This document shows, piece by piece, positions 44,698 to 54,320 of a stretch of 62,979 nt of DNA. Origin of the DNA: Lihuaxuella thermophila (lineage in GTDB: Bacteria > Bacillota > Bacilli > Thermoactinomycetales > Thermoactinomycetaceae); contig NZ_FOCQ01000020.1 in NCBI RefSeq assembly GCF_900110165.1, positions 1 through 62,979 on the forward strand, in the 5' to 3' direction. The translations under genes and the position numbers were made by a program. The notes beneath the pieces were generated by a model. That model had not been told where the DNA came from, did not search any database, and worked only from the letters and a program-made list of their open reading frames with translations. Within the stretch, counting starts at the first letter, position 1. The number at the start of each line of letters is the position of its first letter.

Positions 44698-46455
44698 ATG
44701 AAGATTTCCCGTTCGCTTCGTTCGCAACTGCTGATCCTCTATTTGATTGCCATCGCGGTGCCGATCCTTACCATTTCATTCGTGATTCCGTATTACTATC
44801 AATACCAAATCGTACATCAAACCCAGGAATTAACTGATAATACACTCAATTCCCTCAGCAACCAGATCGGCACCTATCTCCAGGATCTGGGCCGGCTGAC
44901 CATCGTTCCCTATTTGAACGATCCTATCATACAAGCATTGAAGCTGATCACCCATGGCCAATATCATACAGCCGACCCGGCTACCCAGCTGAAAGTCAAC
45001 CATGCCCTCATTTCGACTCTGCCCAATTATTTGGGAAACACGCGGGATGAAATTGCGGGAACCATCATCGTCACCCTGAATGGTTCCTTATATGCCCATT
45101 CGCGTTACGGATCGGCAACCGTTTCCGACTATCCGTATCAGCAAAAGGAATGGTACCGGCAGGCCGTGGCCGCAAACGGCAAAGTCGTGTTCATTGCCAC
45201 TCATCCGCAAGATTACCTGACCAATTCCGGAGTCCCTGAAGTGTTCAGCGTTGCCCGGCTGATCAAAGATCCCGACACGCAGGAGCCTCTCGCAGTCATG
45301 ATGGCAGACGCCGACCACCAAATACTGGACCGGCTGATCCGGCAAGTTCGTTTCCATGTCCAATCCATTGCCGTCATCACGGACACCCGCGGTAATGTGC
45401 TGTATGCCAACAAACCGGTTTCCCCCGGTATGCTGAAACAGATTAACCAGGGCAGCGCCTTTGTGGAGGGGACAAATGATTCTTTCACAGTGGTATCGAA
45501 AACAATTCAGCCGTCCGGTTGGGAGATCCATGTCTTACTGTCGAACAACGCATTGCGTTCCAAAGTGAGATGGTTGTATGCAGCCGGTTTCCTCTTTGCC
45601 GTCGGCGGGTTTGTCCTGACTTGGTCGCTGTTCTCCATCCTGTCCCGCAGGATCGTCCACCCGTTCCAAGACATGCTCAGGGCGATGAGACAGGTGCAGC
45701 GCGGAAATTTGGAAGTGCGAGTGCAACCTTCGGGAGATGATGAAATCGCCCAACTGGGAAAAGCGTTCAATCATATGATCAGTCAGCTCAACGAGCTGAT
45801 CGACCGGGAATACCGGGCCGTTCTCAGCCGGCGAAATGCGGAATACCGGGCATTACAGTCCCAGATTCAACCCCATTTTCTGTACAACACGCTCAATGGA
45901 CTGATCGGCCTCAACCGGCTTGGCAAACAAAAGGAGCTGGAAAACGCCATTCTCTCCTTAAGCTCCTTGTTGCGATACAGTTTGGATGCCGGAGATTGGG
46001 TCACCATCGACGAGGAATTTTCCTTTTTGAAAAAATATTGTTCACTCCAGCAAATGCGGTTCCAGGACCGCGTCGATGTCGTGATCAACTGTGAGGAAGA
46101 AGTACGTCATTACCTGATCCCCAAATTGCTGTTGCAACCCTTGATTGAAAACACTTTTATCCATGGGGTCGAACCATGCGATGATCCTTCCAAAATTGAG
46201 GTAACCGCAAAACGGCACCGACACGCGGAACGTTCCTATCTGATCATTGCCATCCGCGATACCGGAATGGGGTTTGATGCGGGCAAAGATCCCGGGAAAA
46301 CGGGAATCGGACTGGCCAACGTTCGCGAACGTCTTGAAATCAGTTATCCCGGCTCCTCCTTTCAGCTGGAAAGTCGGATCGGGGGTGGTACACGCGTGCG
46401 AATCATGATTCCCGAAGAGGAGGTGCGACGAAATGAAGATTCTCATCGCGGATGA
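44698..46455 (+). CDS. Sensor histidine kinase, YesM type
   Basis: A 585-residue membrane sensor. Helix 1 is at about 11-33, a large extracytoplasmic Cache-like sensing region covers 35-285, helix 2 is at about 292-314, HAMP at 315-367, and the His_kinase domain has phospho-acceptor His393 in QIQPHFLYNTLN. The ATPase domain has the N-box LLQPLIENTFIHG, IRDTGMGFD and GIGLANVRERLE. It overlaps the next gene by 23 bases. It is divergent from the alpha-galactoside operon and probably senses the substrate or its binding protein. Confidence 0.94.
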   Translation: MKISRSLRSQLLILYLIAIAVPILTISFVIPYYYQYQIVHQTQELTDNTLNSLSNQIGTYLQDLGRLTIVPYLNDPIIQALKLITHGQYHTADPATQLKVNHALISTLPNYLGNTRDEIAGTIIVTLNGSLYAHSRYGSATVSDYPYQQKEWYRQAVAANGKVVFIATHPQDYLTNSGVPEVFSVARLIKDPDTQEPLAVMMADADHQILDRLIRQVRFHVQSIAVITDTRGNVLYANKPVSPGMLKQINQGSAFVEGTNDSFTVVSKTIQPSGWEIHVLLSNNALRSKVRWLYAAGFLFAVGGFVLTWSLFSILSRRIVHPFQDMLRAMRQVQRGNLEVRVQPSGDDEIAQLGKAFNHMISQLNELIDREYRAVLSRRNAEYRALQSQIQPHFLYNTLNGLIGLNRLGKQKELENAILSLSSLLRYSLDAGDWVTIDEEFSFLKKYCSLQQMRFQDRVDVVINCEEEVRHYLIPKLLLQPLIENTFIHGVEPCDDPSKIEVTAKRHRHAERSYLIIAIRDTGMGFDAGKDPGKTGIGLANVRERLEISYPGSSFQLESRIGGGTRVRIMIPEEEVRRNEDSHRG

Positions 46456-47905
46456 TGAACAGCTGGTCCGGACAAGCCTGAGGAGCATGTTGGAGGAATT
46501 GGGGGTTCCCCTGTCGATCCGTGAGGCGGAGAACGGCTCCCGATTGATTGAGGAGATCAAAGCGGAGCGTCCGGATCTCGCTTTTGTCGATATTCGGATG
46601 CCGAAGGTGAACGGACTGGAAGCGATCGAGATCTGCAAAAACCTTTCCCCCGATACGCAGTGGATCATTCTCACCGGCTATTCCGAATTTGACTACGCCA
46701 GGGAAGCCCTCCGGCTTGGAGCCGCTCATTACCTGTTAAAACCGGTAAGCACGGATGAACTGAAAGAAGTGATTGCCTCGCTTCAAACGACCGTCAAAGA
46801 GAAATGGATCGAACGAAACCGGCAATTCGAGCAGGAAATGTTCAGCATGTGCCACAGTCTTCTCCCCCTGCAGGAAGATGTGCGGGAAAATCAAACCGAC
46901 TACTTGGCTGCCATGATCTATGTGGACAGCCGCTTGGAGGAGCAGAAAAAAAACGCCCGGCTTTTGACATTGACTACAACCTTGCGGGAACATCTGCTTG
47001 AATGGGCTGAAGGAACCCTGCAAATCTCCCTGTTCCCCCTCCCCGCGGGCGAATGGACACTCATCGCCGCATGGGAAAACCCGTCTGCCGGCGACTGGAT
47101 CTCTTTTTGGAGCAGGGTGGACGAGCTCGTCGATCCATTTCGTCAAGCCGATTTTGCGGTAACAGTGATCAAAGGTAACCCCTGCTCATCCCGCCAGGAG
47201 CTGCTGGAACAATTGGACCGAATCAAGCAATGCTCGCCACTGCGTGTGGTAGCGGGGATCAACCGCACACGGAACATCGCCGAGTTGGAGCCGGATCGGG
47301 ATCATTCGACTGCCTGGAAGTTTTGCCGCCAGTTCATCGGGTTGACCGATCATTATCGCGAAAGGTCATTTCTTCATTTTGCCAAACTGGTCAACGAACT
47401 GGAAAGTGGTTGGAAGCAATTTAGCTTATCGGAAGAGCAGCAAAAAAACATTTTGCTGTTTGTTCAAGCCGTCTTTTCATGCCCGTTTGAACCGGGGGAC
47501 GATTTCCCCGCATGGCTGAGGATGATTCAAGCCCATGCCGAACAAGCCTTCATCCACAATGAAAAAGGCAAGTATGCCTCTCACGATCTCATCGAAGAAG
47601 TGAAACGCTATATCGACCAACATTACATGCATCAAATCGGGATCGGGGAAATCGCCGATAAACTGGGGGTGACCCCCAATTATTTGAGCACTCTGTTCCA
47701 CAGGAAAACCGGCACGACGTTTGTGAAATACCTGACCCGGATCCGCATGCTGAAAGCGAAAGAGTTGCTGAAAAACCCGTCCATCCAGATCCAGCAGGTG
47801 GCCGAACGGGTAGGGTATTACAGCCCCCGCCATTTTACCAAATTGTTCGTCAGGTTTTTCGGGTGTTACCCGTCCGAATATCGGGACGGTCCCAAAGCCA
47901 AGTGA
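46433..47905 (+). CDS. AraC-type response regulator, YesN type
   Basis: A 490-residue regulator. The receiver domain (1-120) has acidic DD at 7-8, phospho-acceptor Asp53 in FVDIRMPK and the Lys in LLKPVS. A variable middle region follows, and two AraC helix-turn-helix motifs close the protein (IGEIADKLGVTPNYLSTLFHRKTG and IQQVAERVGYYSPRHFTKLFVRFFGCYPSEYR). It should be phosphorylated by the kinase encoded just upstream and activate the divergent transporter and alpha-galactosidase operon. It ends in a bidirectional terminator. Confidence 0.94.
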   Translation: MKILIADDEQLVRTSLRSMLEELGVPLSIREAENGSRLIEEIKAERPDLAFVDIRMPKVNGLEAIEICKNLSPDTQWIILTGYSEFDYAREALRLGAAHYLLKPVSTDELKEVIASLQTTVKEKWIERNRQFEQEMFSMCHSLLPLQEDVRENQTDYLAAMIYVDSRLEEQKKNARLLTLTTTLREHLLEWAEGTLQISLFPLPAGEWTLIAAWENPSAGDWISFWSRVDELVDPFRQADFAVTVIKGNPCSSRQELLEQLDRIKQCSPLRVVAGINRTRNIAELEPDRDHSTAWKFCRQFIGLTDHYRERSFLHFAKLVNELESGWKQFSLSEEQQKNILLFVQAVFSCPFEPGDDFPAWLRMIQAHAEQAFIHNEKGKYASHDLIEEVKRYIDQHYMHQIGIGEIADKLGVTPNYLSTLFHRKTGTTFVKYLTRIRMLKAKELLKNPSIQIQQVAERVGYYSPRHFTKLFVRFFGCYPSEYRDGPKAK

Positions 47906-47910
47906 TCATG

Positions 47911-47949
47911 AAAAAGCCGCTTCCCCCACAATCCGGGAAACGGCTTTTT
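47911..47949. terminator. Bidirectional terminator between the regulator gene and purD
   Basis: AAAAAGCCG (47911-47919) pairs with CGGCTTTTT (47941-47949), extended by TTCCC/GGGAA; A- and T-runs lie on both sides. Confidence 0.88.
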
Positions 47950-47965
47950 CTTGTACGACCCGCAT

Positions 47966-49228
47966 TTATTTTAATGCTTTTGCCGCAATATCGGTGCGGT
48001 AGTGGGCATCTTTGAAGGAAATTTTTCTTACCAGCTGGTACGCTTTTTCTCTCGCTTTGGCAATGTCCGGGCCGAGTCCGGTGACCCCGAGGACCCGCCC
48101 GCCAGCGGTGACGATTTGCCCGTTCTCTGTTTTAGTGCCGGCATGGAAGACCACTTGTTCATCCGAGTCCTGGGGAAGACCGAAAACGGGATTTCCTTTT
48201 TCATAGGTTCCGGGATATCCGCCGGAGGCCATGACCACACAGACAGCCGCATCCTCTTTCCATTCAATGGGTTGCTTGTCCAAACGGCCTTCCACGACAG
48301 CGAGTAAAATATCCGCCAAGTCCGTTTTGAGCCTGGGCAGCACCACTTGCGTTTCCGGGTCACCAAACCGCGCGTTGAACTCGATCACTTTCGGCCCTTG
48401 ATCCGTAACCATCAATCCGGCATATAAGACTCCCTTGTACTCGATCCCTTCTTTGGCAAACGCTTCCGCCATGGGCAACAAGATGGTTTCGACCGCCTGA
48501 TCCACAACCGTTTGCGGGATTTGCGGCACAGGGGAGTACGTGCCCATTCCGCCGGTGTTGGGGCCTTCATCATGGTCATAAACCGGCTTATGGTCTTGGG
48601 CGACAACCATCGGTTTGATCGTAGGCCCGTCAACAAAAGCCATCAGCGAAATTTCCTGTCCGCTCAAAAATTCCTCGATGACCACTTCTTTCCCGGCCGC
48701 GCCAAAAACGAGCTTTTCCATCGCTTCGGAAACCGCCTGTTCGGCTTCTTGAACGGTACGGGCGACCACCACCCCTTTGCCCGCTGCCAAACCGTCCGCC
48801 TTGACGACGATGGGAGCCCCTTTCTCGCGGACATAGGCCTTGGCCTCCCCGGCATCAGAAAAAGAGCGGAAACTTGCGGTCGGAATTCCGTATTTTTGCA
48901 TCAATTCTTTGGCAAAGCGCTTGCTTCCCTCGATTCGGGCCGCATGTTTCCGCGGACCGAATATTTTTAATCCTTCCGCTTCAAAACGGTCCACGATTCC
49001 TTCCAAAAGGGGAACTTCCGGACCCACCACGGTTAAATCAATCTTGGTTTCTTTCGCAAATTGTACAAGCCCCCCGAGATCGGTGACCGAGAGCGGAATA
49101 CAACGAGCAACGGACTCGATCCCGCCGTTTCCGGGAGCGCAATAAATTTCGGACACTTTTTCACTTTGAGCCAGTTTCCAGACCAGAGCATGCTCACGGC
49201 CGCCATTACCAATCACCAAAACACGCAA
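47966..49228 (-). CDS. purD: Phosphoribosylamine-glycine ligase
   Basis: GAR synthetase, step two of IMP synthesis, an ATP-grasp enzyme of 420 residues. Signatures are VLVIGNGGREHALVWKLAQS, PLLEGIVDRFE, IVVKADGLAAGKGVVVA, FNARFGDPETQVVLPRL. TTG 49228 is chosen with AAGGAGG eight bases upstream; a longer frame would add 10 residues before the dinucleotide strand. It is the last gene of the purine operon. Confidence 0.96.
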   Translation of the reverse strand: MRVLVIGNGGREHALVWKLAQSEKVSEIYCAPGNGGIESVARCIPLSVTDLGGLVQFAKETKIDLTVVGPEVPLLEGIVDRFEAEGLKIFGPRKHAARIEGSKRFAKELMQKYGIPTASFRSFSDAGEAKAYVREKGAPIVVKADGLAAGKGVVVARTVQEAEQAVSEAMEKLVFGAAGKEVVIEEFLSGQEISLMAFVDGPTIKPMVVAQDHKPVYDHDEGPNTGGMGTYSPVPQIPQTVVDQAVETILLPMAEAFAKEGIEYKGVLYAGLMVTDQGPKVIEFNARFGDPETQVVLPRLKTDLADILLAVVEGRLDKQPIEWKEDAAVCVVMASGGYPGTYEKGNPVFGLPQDSDEQVVFHAGTKTENGQIVTAGGRVLGVTGLGPDIAKAREKAYQLVRKISFKDAHYRTDIAAKALK

Positions 49229-49282
49229 AACAGGTCCCTCCTTCGCACGGGCGAACATCGCCCGGGAAATCCGGACGATGTT

Positions 49283-49561
49283 TTACGATAATAGGAAACT
49301 GATGCCAAACAAAAAGACGGTAACCAAAATACAGATGAATGACCATTCTTCCCTGTAAAAGAACCGCTTGCGATTGCGGTAAGCAGAATCGGTGGTCAAT
49401 ACCCCGCCGACGATCAGGGCGATCATGAAGAAGATGCTCCCTGCCGTCCTGAGCTGGGTTTGCCACGCAGCCAAATCCAAATCATAGGCGATATATGAAA
49501 GGAAGCCAGTTATCAGGATAACCAAAGCGATCCAAATCGCTGACCACTTGAAAAGACGCAT
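49283..49561 (-). CDS. Small three-helix membrane protein inside the purine operon
   Basis: A 92-residue protein with three predicted helices (WSAIWIALVILITGFLSYI, GSIFFMIALIVGGVLT, WSFICILVTVFLFGISFLL), similar in plan to DUF5316-type proteins; the family is not certain. ATG 49561 follows GGGAGGG by 9 bases. It lies between purH and purD, on the same strand, and is likely cotranscribed. No link to purine synthesis is apparent from the sequence. Confidence 0.75.
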   Translation of the reverse strand: MRLFKWSAIWIALVILITGFLSYIAYDLDLAAWQTQLRTAGSIFFMIALIVGGVLTTDSAYRNRKRFFYREEWSFICILVTVFLFGISFLLS

Positions 49562-49643
49562 ACTGAGGGGCCCTCCCTTGCTTTTTTTCCTAGTATACGC
49601 AAAAAGAGTTGCCCCCCATACAAAAACGGGCGAATGTGACCGA

Positions 49644-51191
49644 TCAGTGTTTAAAATGGCGCATTCCCGTAAATACCATCGCGATGCCATGCTTGTTCGC
49701 TTCGTCGATCGACTCTTGATCGCGGATGGAACCACCCGGTTGGATGATCGCGGTAATGCCGGCTGCAGCCGCTTTTTCTACGGTATCCTTCATCGGGAAA
49801 AAGGCGTCGGAAGCCATCACGGAACCAGCTGCTTCTTCACCGGCTTGCCGGATGGCAATCTCCGCTGCCCCGACGCGGTTCATCTGCCCGGCGCCGACTC
49901 CCAGCGTACGTGAGTTCTTAGCCAGCACAATGGCATTGGATTTGACGTGTTTGACCACTTTCCAGGCGAACAGGAGCTGCTTCCATTCTTCCTCGCTTGG
50001 TTTCCGTTCCGTCACCACGGTGCAGTCTTCCGGGCGGATGGAAGCGAGGTCCGCTTCTTGCACCAGTGCACCGCCCCCAACGGACTGGACTTTCAGCGAA
50101 GGTGTGCGCCCGGCGGCAAACTCCTCACCCAGCTGCAGCAAACGCAAATTTTTCTTTGCCCTGAGGATCTGCAGGGCTTCGTCGTCAAAAGAAGGAGCCA
50201 GAATAATCTCCAGAAAGATTTCTTTCATCTTTGCAGCGACCGCAGCCGTGATCGGGCGGTTGGCCGCGATAATGCCTCCGAAGATGGAGACCGGGTCGGC
50301 TTCATATGCCTTCTGGAAAGCTTCTTCGATCGTTTCACCGATCCCCACCCCGCAGGGGTTCATGTGTTTGACCGCGACAACGGCAGGTTCGGCAAACTCG
50401 GCGACGATCTCCAGAGCAGCATTGGCGTCATTGATATTGTTGTAGGAGAGTTCTTTTCCGTGCAGCTGCTTTGCTGAGGCAATCTGTCCCTGCCCGGCCA
50501 GCGGTTCGCGGTAAAATGCAGCTTGTTGGTGCGGGTTTTCACCGTAGCGCAACTCTTGCTGTTTTTGGAAGGTGATGGTGAACTGATCAGGAAACATCTC
50601 ACCTGTCAGCCGGTTCAGATAGCCTGAAATCAGGGCGTCATAGGCGGCCGTATGGCTGAACGCTTTGGCCGCCAGGCGCAGCCGGGTTGTTTCATCCGTG
50701 TTTCCCTGCTTTTTGATTTGCTCAAGTACGACCGGATAATCTTTGGGGTCTACCATCACCGTGACAAAGCGATGGTTTTTGGCTGCCGAACGAACCATGG
50801 ACGGCCCGCCGATATCGATATTTTCGATCGCTTCCTCAAAGGCGACATCCGGCTTGGCAATCGTTTGCTGGAACGGATAAAGATTGACCACTACCAGGTC
50901 GATCGGCTCAATACCGTTTTCTTTCATTTGCTCCTGATGCGATTCGTTGTCGCGCACGGCAAGCAGTCCACCGTGAACCATCGGGTGAAGGGTTTTGACC
51001 CGCCCGTCGAGAATTTCCGGAAACCGGGTCACTTCTGAAATGCCGGTTACCGGTACACCCGCTTCCCGCAATACGCGATATGTTCCGCCGGTCGAAATGA
51101 TCTCTATCTCCAGCTTGGCCAGCTCACGGGCCAATTCCACAATCCCTGTTTTATCTGAAACGCTGACAAGCGCGCGGCGAATGCGATCCAA
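49644..51191 (-). CDS. purH: AICAR transformylase / IMP cyclohydrolase
   Basis: Catalyses the last two steps of IMP synthesis. The N-terminal cyclohydrolase (about 1-195) shows [20 protein letters not shown] and [10 protein letters not shown]; the transformylase domain has [26 protein letters not shown] (with the catalytic Lys-His) and [16 protein letters not shown]. At 515 residues it is standard length. TTG 51191 has AAGGAGG seven bases upstream. It follows purN by about 75 bases. Confidence 0.97.
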   Translation of the reverse strand: MDRIRRALVSVSDKTGIVELARELAKLEIEIISTGGTYRVLREAGVPVTGISEVTRFPEILDGRVKTLHPMVHGGLLAVRDNESHQEQMKENGIEPIDLVVVNLYPFQQTIAKPDVAFEEAIENIDIGGPSMVRSAAKNHRFVTVMVDPKDYPVVLEQIKKQGNTDETTRLRLAAKAFSHTAAYDALISGYLNRLTGEMFPDQFTITFQKQQELRYGENPHQQAAFYREPLAGQGQIASAKQLHGKELSYNNINDANAALEIVAEFAEPAVVAVKHMNPCGVGIGETIEEAFQKAYEADPVSIFGGIIAANRPITAAVAAKMKEIFLEIILAPSFDDEALQILRAKKNLRLLQLGEEFAAGRTPSLKVQSVGGGALVQEADLASIRPEDCTVVTERKPSEEEWKQLLFAWKVVKHVKSNAIVLAKNSRTLGVGAGQMNRVGAAEIAIRQAGEEAAGSVMASDAFFPMKDTVEKAAAAGITAIIQPGGSIRDQESIDEANKHGIAMVFTGMRHFKH

Positions 51192-51265
51192 TCGTCTTCC
51201 TCCTTCTCTTCAAACAACCTCTTTTCGCGTGACCAACAGACGAACGAGAAAAACCGGCTCCAACA

Positions 51266-51871
51266 TCATTTTTCACTGGCTGAAAGCGGAACAGGCGGCC
51301 GTATTTTTCCCGTAATCAATTGATAAACCACATCGGGATAAAGAGAATGTTCTGCCTGATGAATTTTCTCCGCAAACGATTCCAGGGTGTCGTCTTCAGT
51401 AATCGCGACCGGAACCTGGGCGATAATGGGGCCCGTATCCATTCCTTCATCCACAAAATGGACGGTCACCCCCGATACCTTGACGGGATACTCATAGGCT
51501 TGCCGGATGGCGTCTTTGCCGGGAAAAGCCGGCAGCAACGACGGGTGGATATTGACAATCCTCCCTGCATAAGCCTCCAGGAGCACAGGTCCGATCAGTC
51601 TCATATAGCCCGCCAGCACGATCCACTTGATCCGGTGCAGGCGGAGCAGGTGAAGCACATCCCGTTCATAGTCCGCTTTGCCGGGATACTCTTTGGGCGC
51701 GAAACTTGCTGAAGGAACACCCAGTTTTTCCGCCCTTTCCAGCACTTTGGCTCCCGGTTTGTCACAGATGAGCAGTGAAACGGGCTCCGGCCAGTCTTCC
51801 ATTCTGGAACGCTCAACCAGTGTTTGGAAGTTGCTTCCGCTTCCCGATGCAAATACGGCAATGCTCATCAC
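51266..51871 (-). CDS. purN: GAR transformylase (formyltetrahydrofolate-dependent)
   Basis: Adds the formyl group in step three of IMP synthesis. The 201-residue protein has [14 protein letters not shown], the active-site Asn/His/Asp within [14 protein letters not shown] and the [17 protein letters not shown] signature. Its ATG overlaps the purM stop by four bases. Confidence 0.96.
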   Translation of the reverse strand: MMSIAVFASGSGSNFQTLVERSRMEDWPEPVSLLICDKPGAKVLERAEKLGVPSASFAPKEYPGKADYERDVLHLLRLHRIKWIVLAGYMRLIGPVLLEAYAGRIVNIHPSLLPAFPGKDAIRQAYEYPVKVSGVTVHFVDEGMDTGPIIAQVPVAITEDDTLESFAEKIHQAEHSLYPDVVYQLITGKIRPPVPLSASEK

Positions 51872-52902
51872 ACGCCGCCTCCTGCCCAGGAGAATCCTCT
51901 TTCACCCGATGTGACCCGTCCGATGACAACAGCTTTTTCTCCCAGCTCTTCAGCAGCTTTCACCACGGCATCCGCTTCGTCCACCGGAACGGCCACCACC
52001 ATGCCAATCCCCATGTTAAACGTGCGGTACATATCTTCGGTAGAAATATTGCCCAACTCCTGAATCCACTTGAAGATGGCAGGCGTTTCCCAGGTTGACC
52101 TGTCCACTTCGGCCCGGCATCCTTCCGGCAGCATGCGGGGAACGTTCTCGATCAGCCCTCCGCCGGTGATATGGGCGCCTCCTTTTACCCTAAACCTCCT
52201 GCTCAATTCAAGAAAGGGCCGCACATAAATCCGGGTGGGGGCCAACAGGGCTTCACCCAGGGTTTGTTCACTTCCGGGAACTGGTTCTGAAAAGTCGGCT
52301 TCCCGGTCATCCAGCAGCACTTTGCGGGCCAGGGAAAATCCGTTGCTGTGTAAACCGTTGGAAGCAAATCCGATCAATACATCCCCCGGCACGATGTCGG
52401 TACCGCTCAATATTTGATCCCGCTCGACGACCCCGACGCAAAAACCGGCCACATCATATTCTCCGGGGGCATACATCCCGGGCATTTCCGCCGTCTCTCC
52501 GCCGATCAGCGCGCAGCCGGCCTGTACACAGCCGTCTGCAATCCCTTTGACCACGGCTTCCGCCTGTGCGGGAGACAATTTTCCGGTTGCCAGGTAGTCG
52601 AGGAAAAAGAGCGGTTCCGCCCCCTGAACGACGATATCGTTGACGCACATCGCTACACAGTCGATGCCGATCGTATCATGGCGATCAAGGGCAAACGCCA
52701 CTTTCAGCTTGGTGCCCACGCCATCCGTAGCTGAAACCAGGACCGGATTTTTATATGGTTTCAGGGCGAACAGACCGCCAAAACCGCCGATATCTCCGAG
52801 CACTTCCGGGCGGAAGGTTCGTCTGACATGCGACCGGATTCGTTCCACCGTTTCATTTCCGGCATCAATATCGACCCCGGCCGCTTTGTACGCTTCACTC
52901 AT
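51868..52902 (-). CDS. purM: AIR synthetase
   Basis: Makes 5-aminoimidazole ribotide from FGAM with ATP. The 344-residue protein follows the family: [59 protein letters not shown] and the C-terminal [11 protein letters not shown]. Its start overlaps the purF stop, and its stop overlaps the purN start. Confidence 0.97.
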   Translation of the reverse strand: MSEAYKAAGVDIDAGNETVERIRSHVRRTFRPEVLGDIGGFGGLFALKPYKNPVLVSATDGVGTKLKVAFALDRHDTIGIDCVAMCVNDIVVQGAEPLFFLDYLATGKLSPAQAEAVVKGIADGCVQAGCALIGGETAEMPGMYAPGEYDVAGFCVGVVERDQILSGTDIVPGDVLIGFASNGLHSNGFSLARKVLLDDREADFSEPVPGSEQTLGEALLAPTRIYVRPFLELSRRFRVKGGAHITGGGLIENVPRMLPEGCRAEVDRSTWETPAIFKWIQELGNISTEDMYRTFNMGIGMVVAVPVDEADAVVKAAEELGEKAVVIGRVTSGERGFSWAGGGV

Positions 52903-54320
52903 CGTTTCCCCTCCAACACCATCTCATCCTCAATCGCCGTCGGATACTGTCCGGTAAAACAAGCCAGGCAGTGGCCGCGATTCATCTCCCCCAAGGGGCG
53001 GCCGATCGCCTCAAGCATACCTTCCGGGCTGATAAACGCGAGCGAATCCGCGCCGATTTCTTGGCGAATCTCTTCCACTGTTTTACTTGAAGCCACCAGC
53101 TGCTCACGGGTGGGGGTATCAATTCCGTAAAAACAAGGGTTTTTGACCGGCGGTGAGCTGATGCGCACATGCACTTCCGTTGCCCCCGCTTCGCGCAGGA
53201 GATTGACGATGCGGCGGCTGGTGGTACCTCGGACGATTGAATCGTCCACCATGACCACCCGTTTGCCTTCCACCACTTTGCGGACGGCGCTCAGCTTCAT
53301 TTTTACCCCTTGTTCACGCAATTCCTGGCTGGGCTGGATAAAGGTGCGTCCCACATACCGGTTTTTAATCAACCCCAGTTCATAAGGAATTCCGGTTGCT
53401 TCTGCAAAACCGATCGCCGCTGAGATGCTGGAATCCGGGACTCCGGTTACCACATCCGCCACTGCGGGTGCTTCCTCCGCCAGTTTGCGCCCCAACCGTT
53501 TTCTGGCAGCATGCACGTTGATTCCGCCGATGTCGCTGTCCGGACGGGCGAAGTAAATATACTCGAACGAGCAAACGGCGCGTTCGGCCCGGGGAGCAAA
53601 GCGGGTGGATCGCATGCCGTTCTTGTCGAGGATCAACATCTCCCCCGGTTCAATTTCACGCAAAAATTCAGCCCCGATCACATCGAAAGCACAGGTTTCC
53701 GAAGAGAACACATAGGCATCCCCGAGCATGGCCAGCGAGAAAGGCCGCAAGCTGTGCGGATCTTCGGCGACAATCAGTTGATCATTGGTTAAAATCAGAA
53801 GCGCATAGGCCCCCACCACCCGGTTGAGCGCCTCTTTAACCGCTTCCTCCAGAGTGGCAGCTTTGGAACGGGCGATCAGATGTGCGATGACTTCTGTATC
53901 GGTGGTCGTCTGAAAGATGGAACCCGATTCTTCCAGCTCTCTGCGCAGGCGTTTCGCATTCACCAGGTTTCCGTTGGTGGCGATCGCCAACTCTCCTTTG
54001 GCATAATTAAACACCAGGGGTTGGGCATTGGCCAGCCCGGTTCCGCCCGCCGTCGAATAACGGACATGGCCGATGGCGATTTCCCCCTTCAACCTGGCCA
54101 GCGAGTCGTTGTCAAATACTTCCGTCACCAGACCGGCGCCGCGCTGAACATAGAACCGCGTCCGATCGGTGGTCACAATCCCCGCGCTTTCCTGGCCGCG
54201 GTGCTGCAAAGCGTGCAATCCGTAATACGTTAACTGCGCCGCGTCCGGGTGGCCGACAATCCCGAATACACCGCACTCTTCATTTAGTTCGTCGAGTCCG
54301 AAGATGGATTCATCGCGCAT
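52899..54320 (-). CDS. purF: Amidophosphoribosyltransferase
   Basis: First committed enzyme of purine synthesis: PRPP and glutamine to phosphoribosylamine. The 473-residue protein carries a propeptide of 10 or so residues and then the N-terminal nucleophile Cys ([10 protein letters not shown]), as in B. subtilis PurF, and four Cys for the [4Fe-4S] type in the C-terminal half ([29 protein letters not shown]). The PRPP loop is [14 protein letters not shown]. Its start lies inside the end of purL. Confidence 0.97.
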   Translation of the reverse strand: MRDESIFGLDELNEECGVFGIVGHPDAAQLTYYGLHALQHRGQESAGIVTTDRTRFYVQRGAGLVTEVFDNDSLARLKGEIAIGHVRYSTAGGTGLANAQPLVFNYAKGELAIATNGNLVNAKRLRRELEESGSIFQTTTDTEVIAHLIARSKAATLEEAVKEALNRVVGAYALLILTNDQLIVAEDPHSLRPFSLAMLGDAYVFSSETCAFDVIGAEFLREIEPGEMLILDKNGMRSTRFAPRAERAVCSFEYIYFARPDSDIGGINVHAARKRLGRKLAEEAPAVADVVTGVPDSSISAAIGFAEATGIPYELGLIKNRYVGRTFIQPSQELREQGVKMKLSAVRKVVEGKRVVMVDDSIVRGTTSRRIVNLLREAGATEVHVRISSPPVKNPCFYGIDTPTREQLVASSKTVEEIRQEIGADSLAFISPEGMLEAIGRPLGEMNRGHCLACFTGQYPTAIEDEMVLEGKR

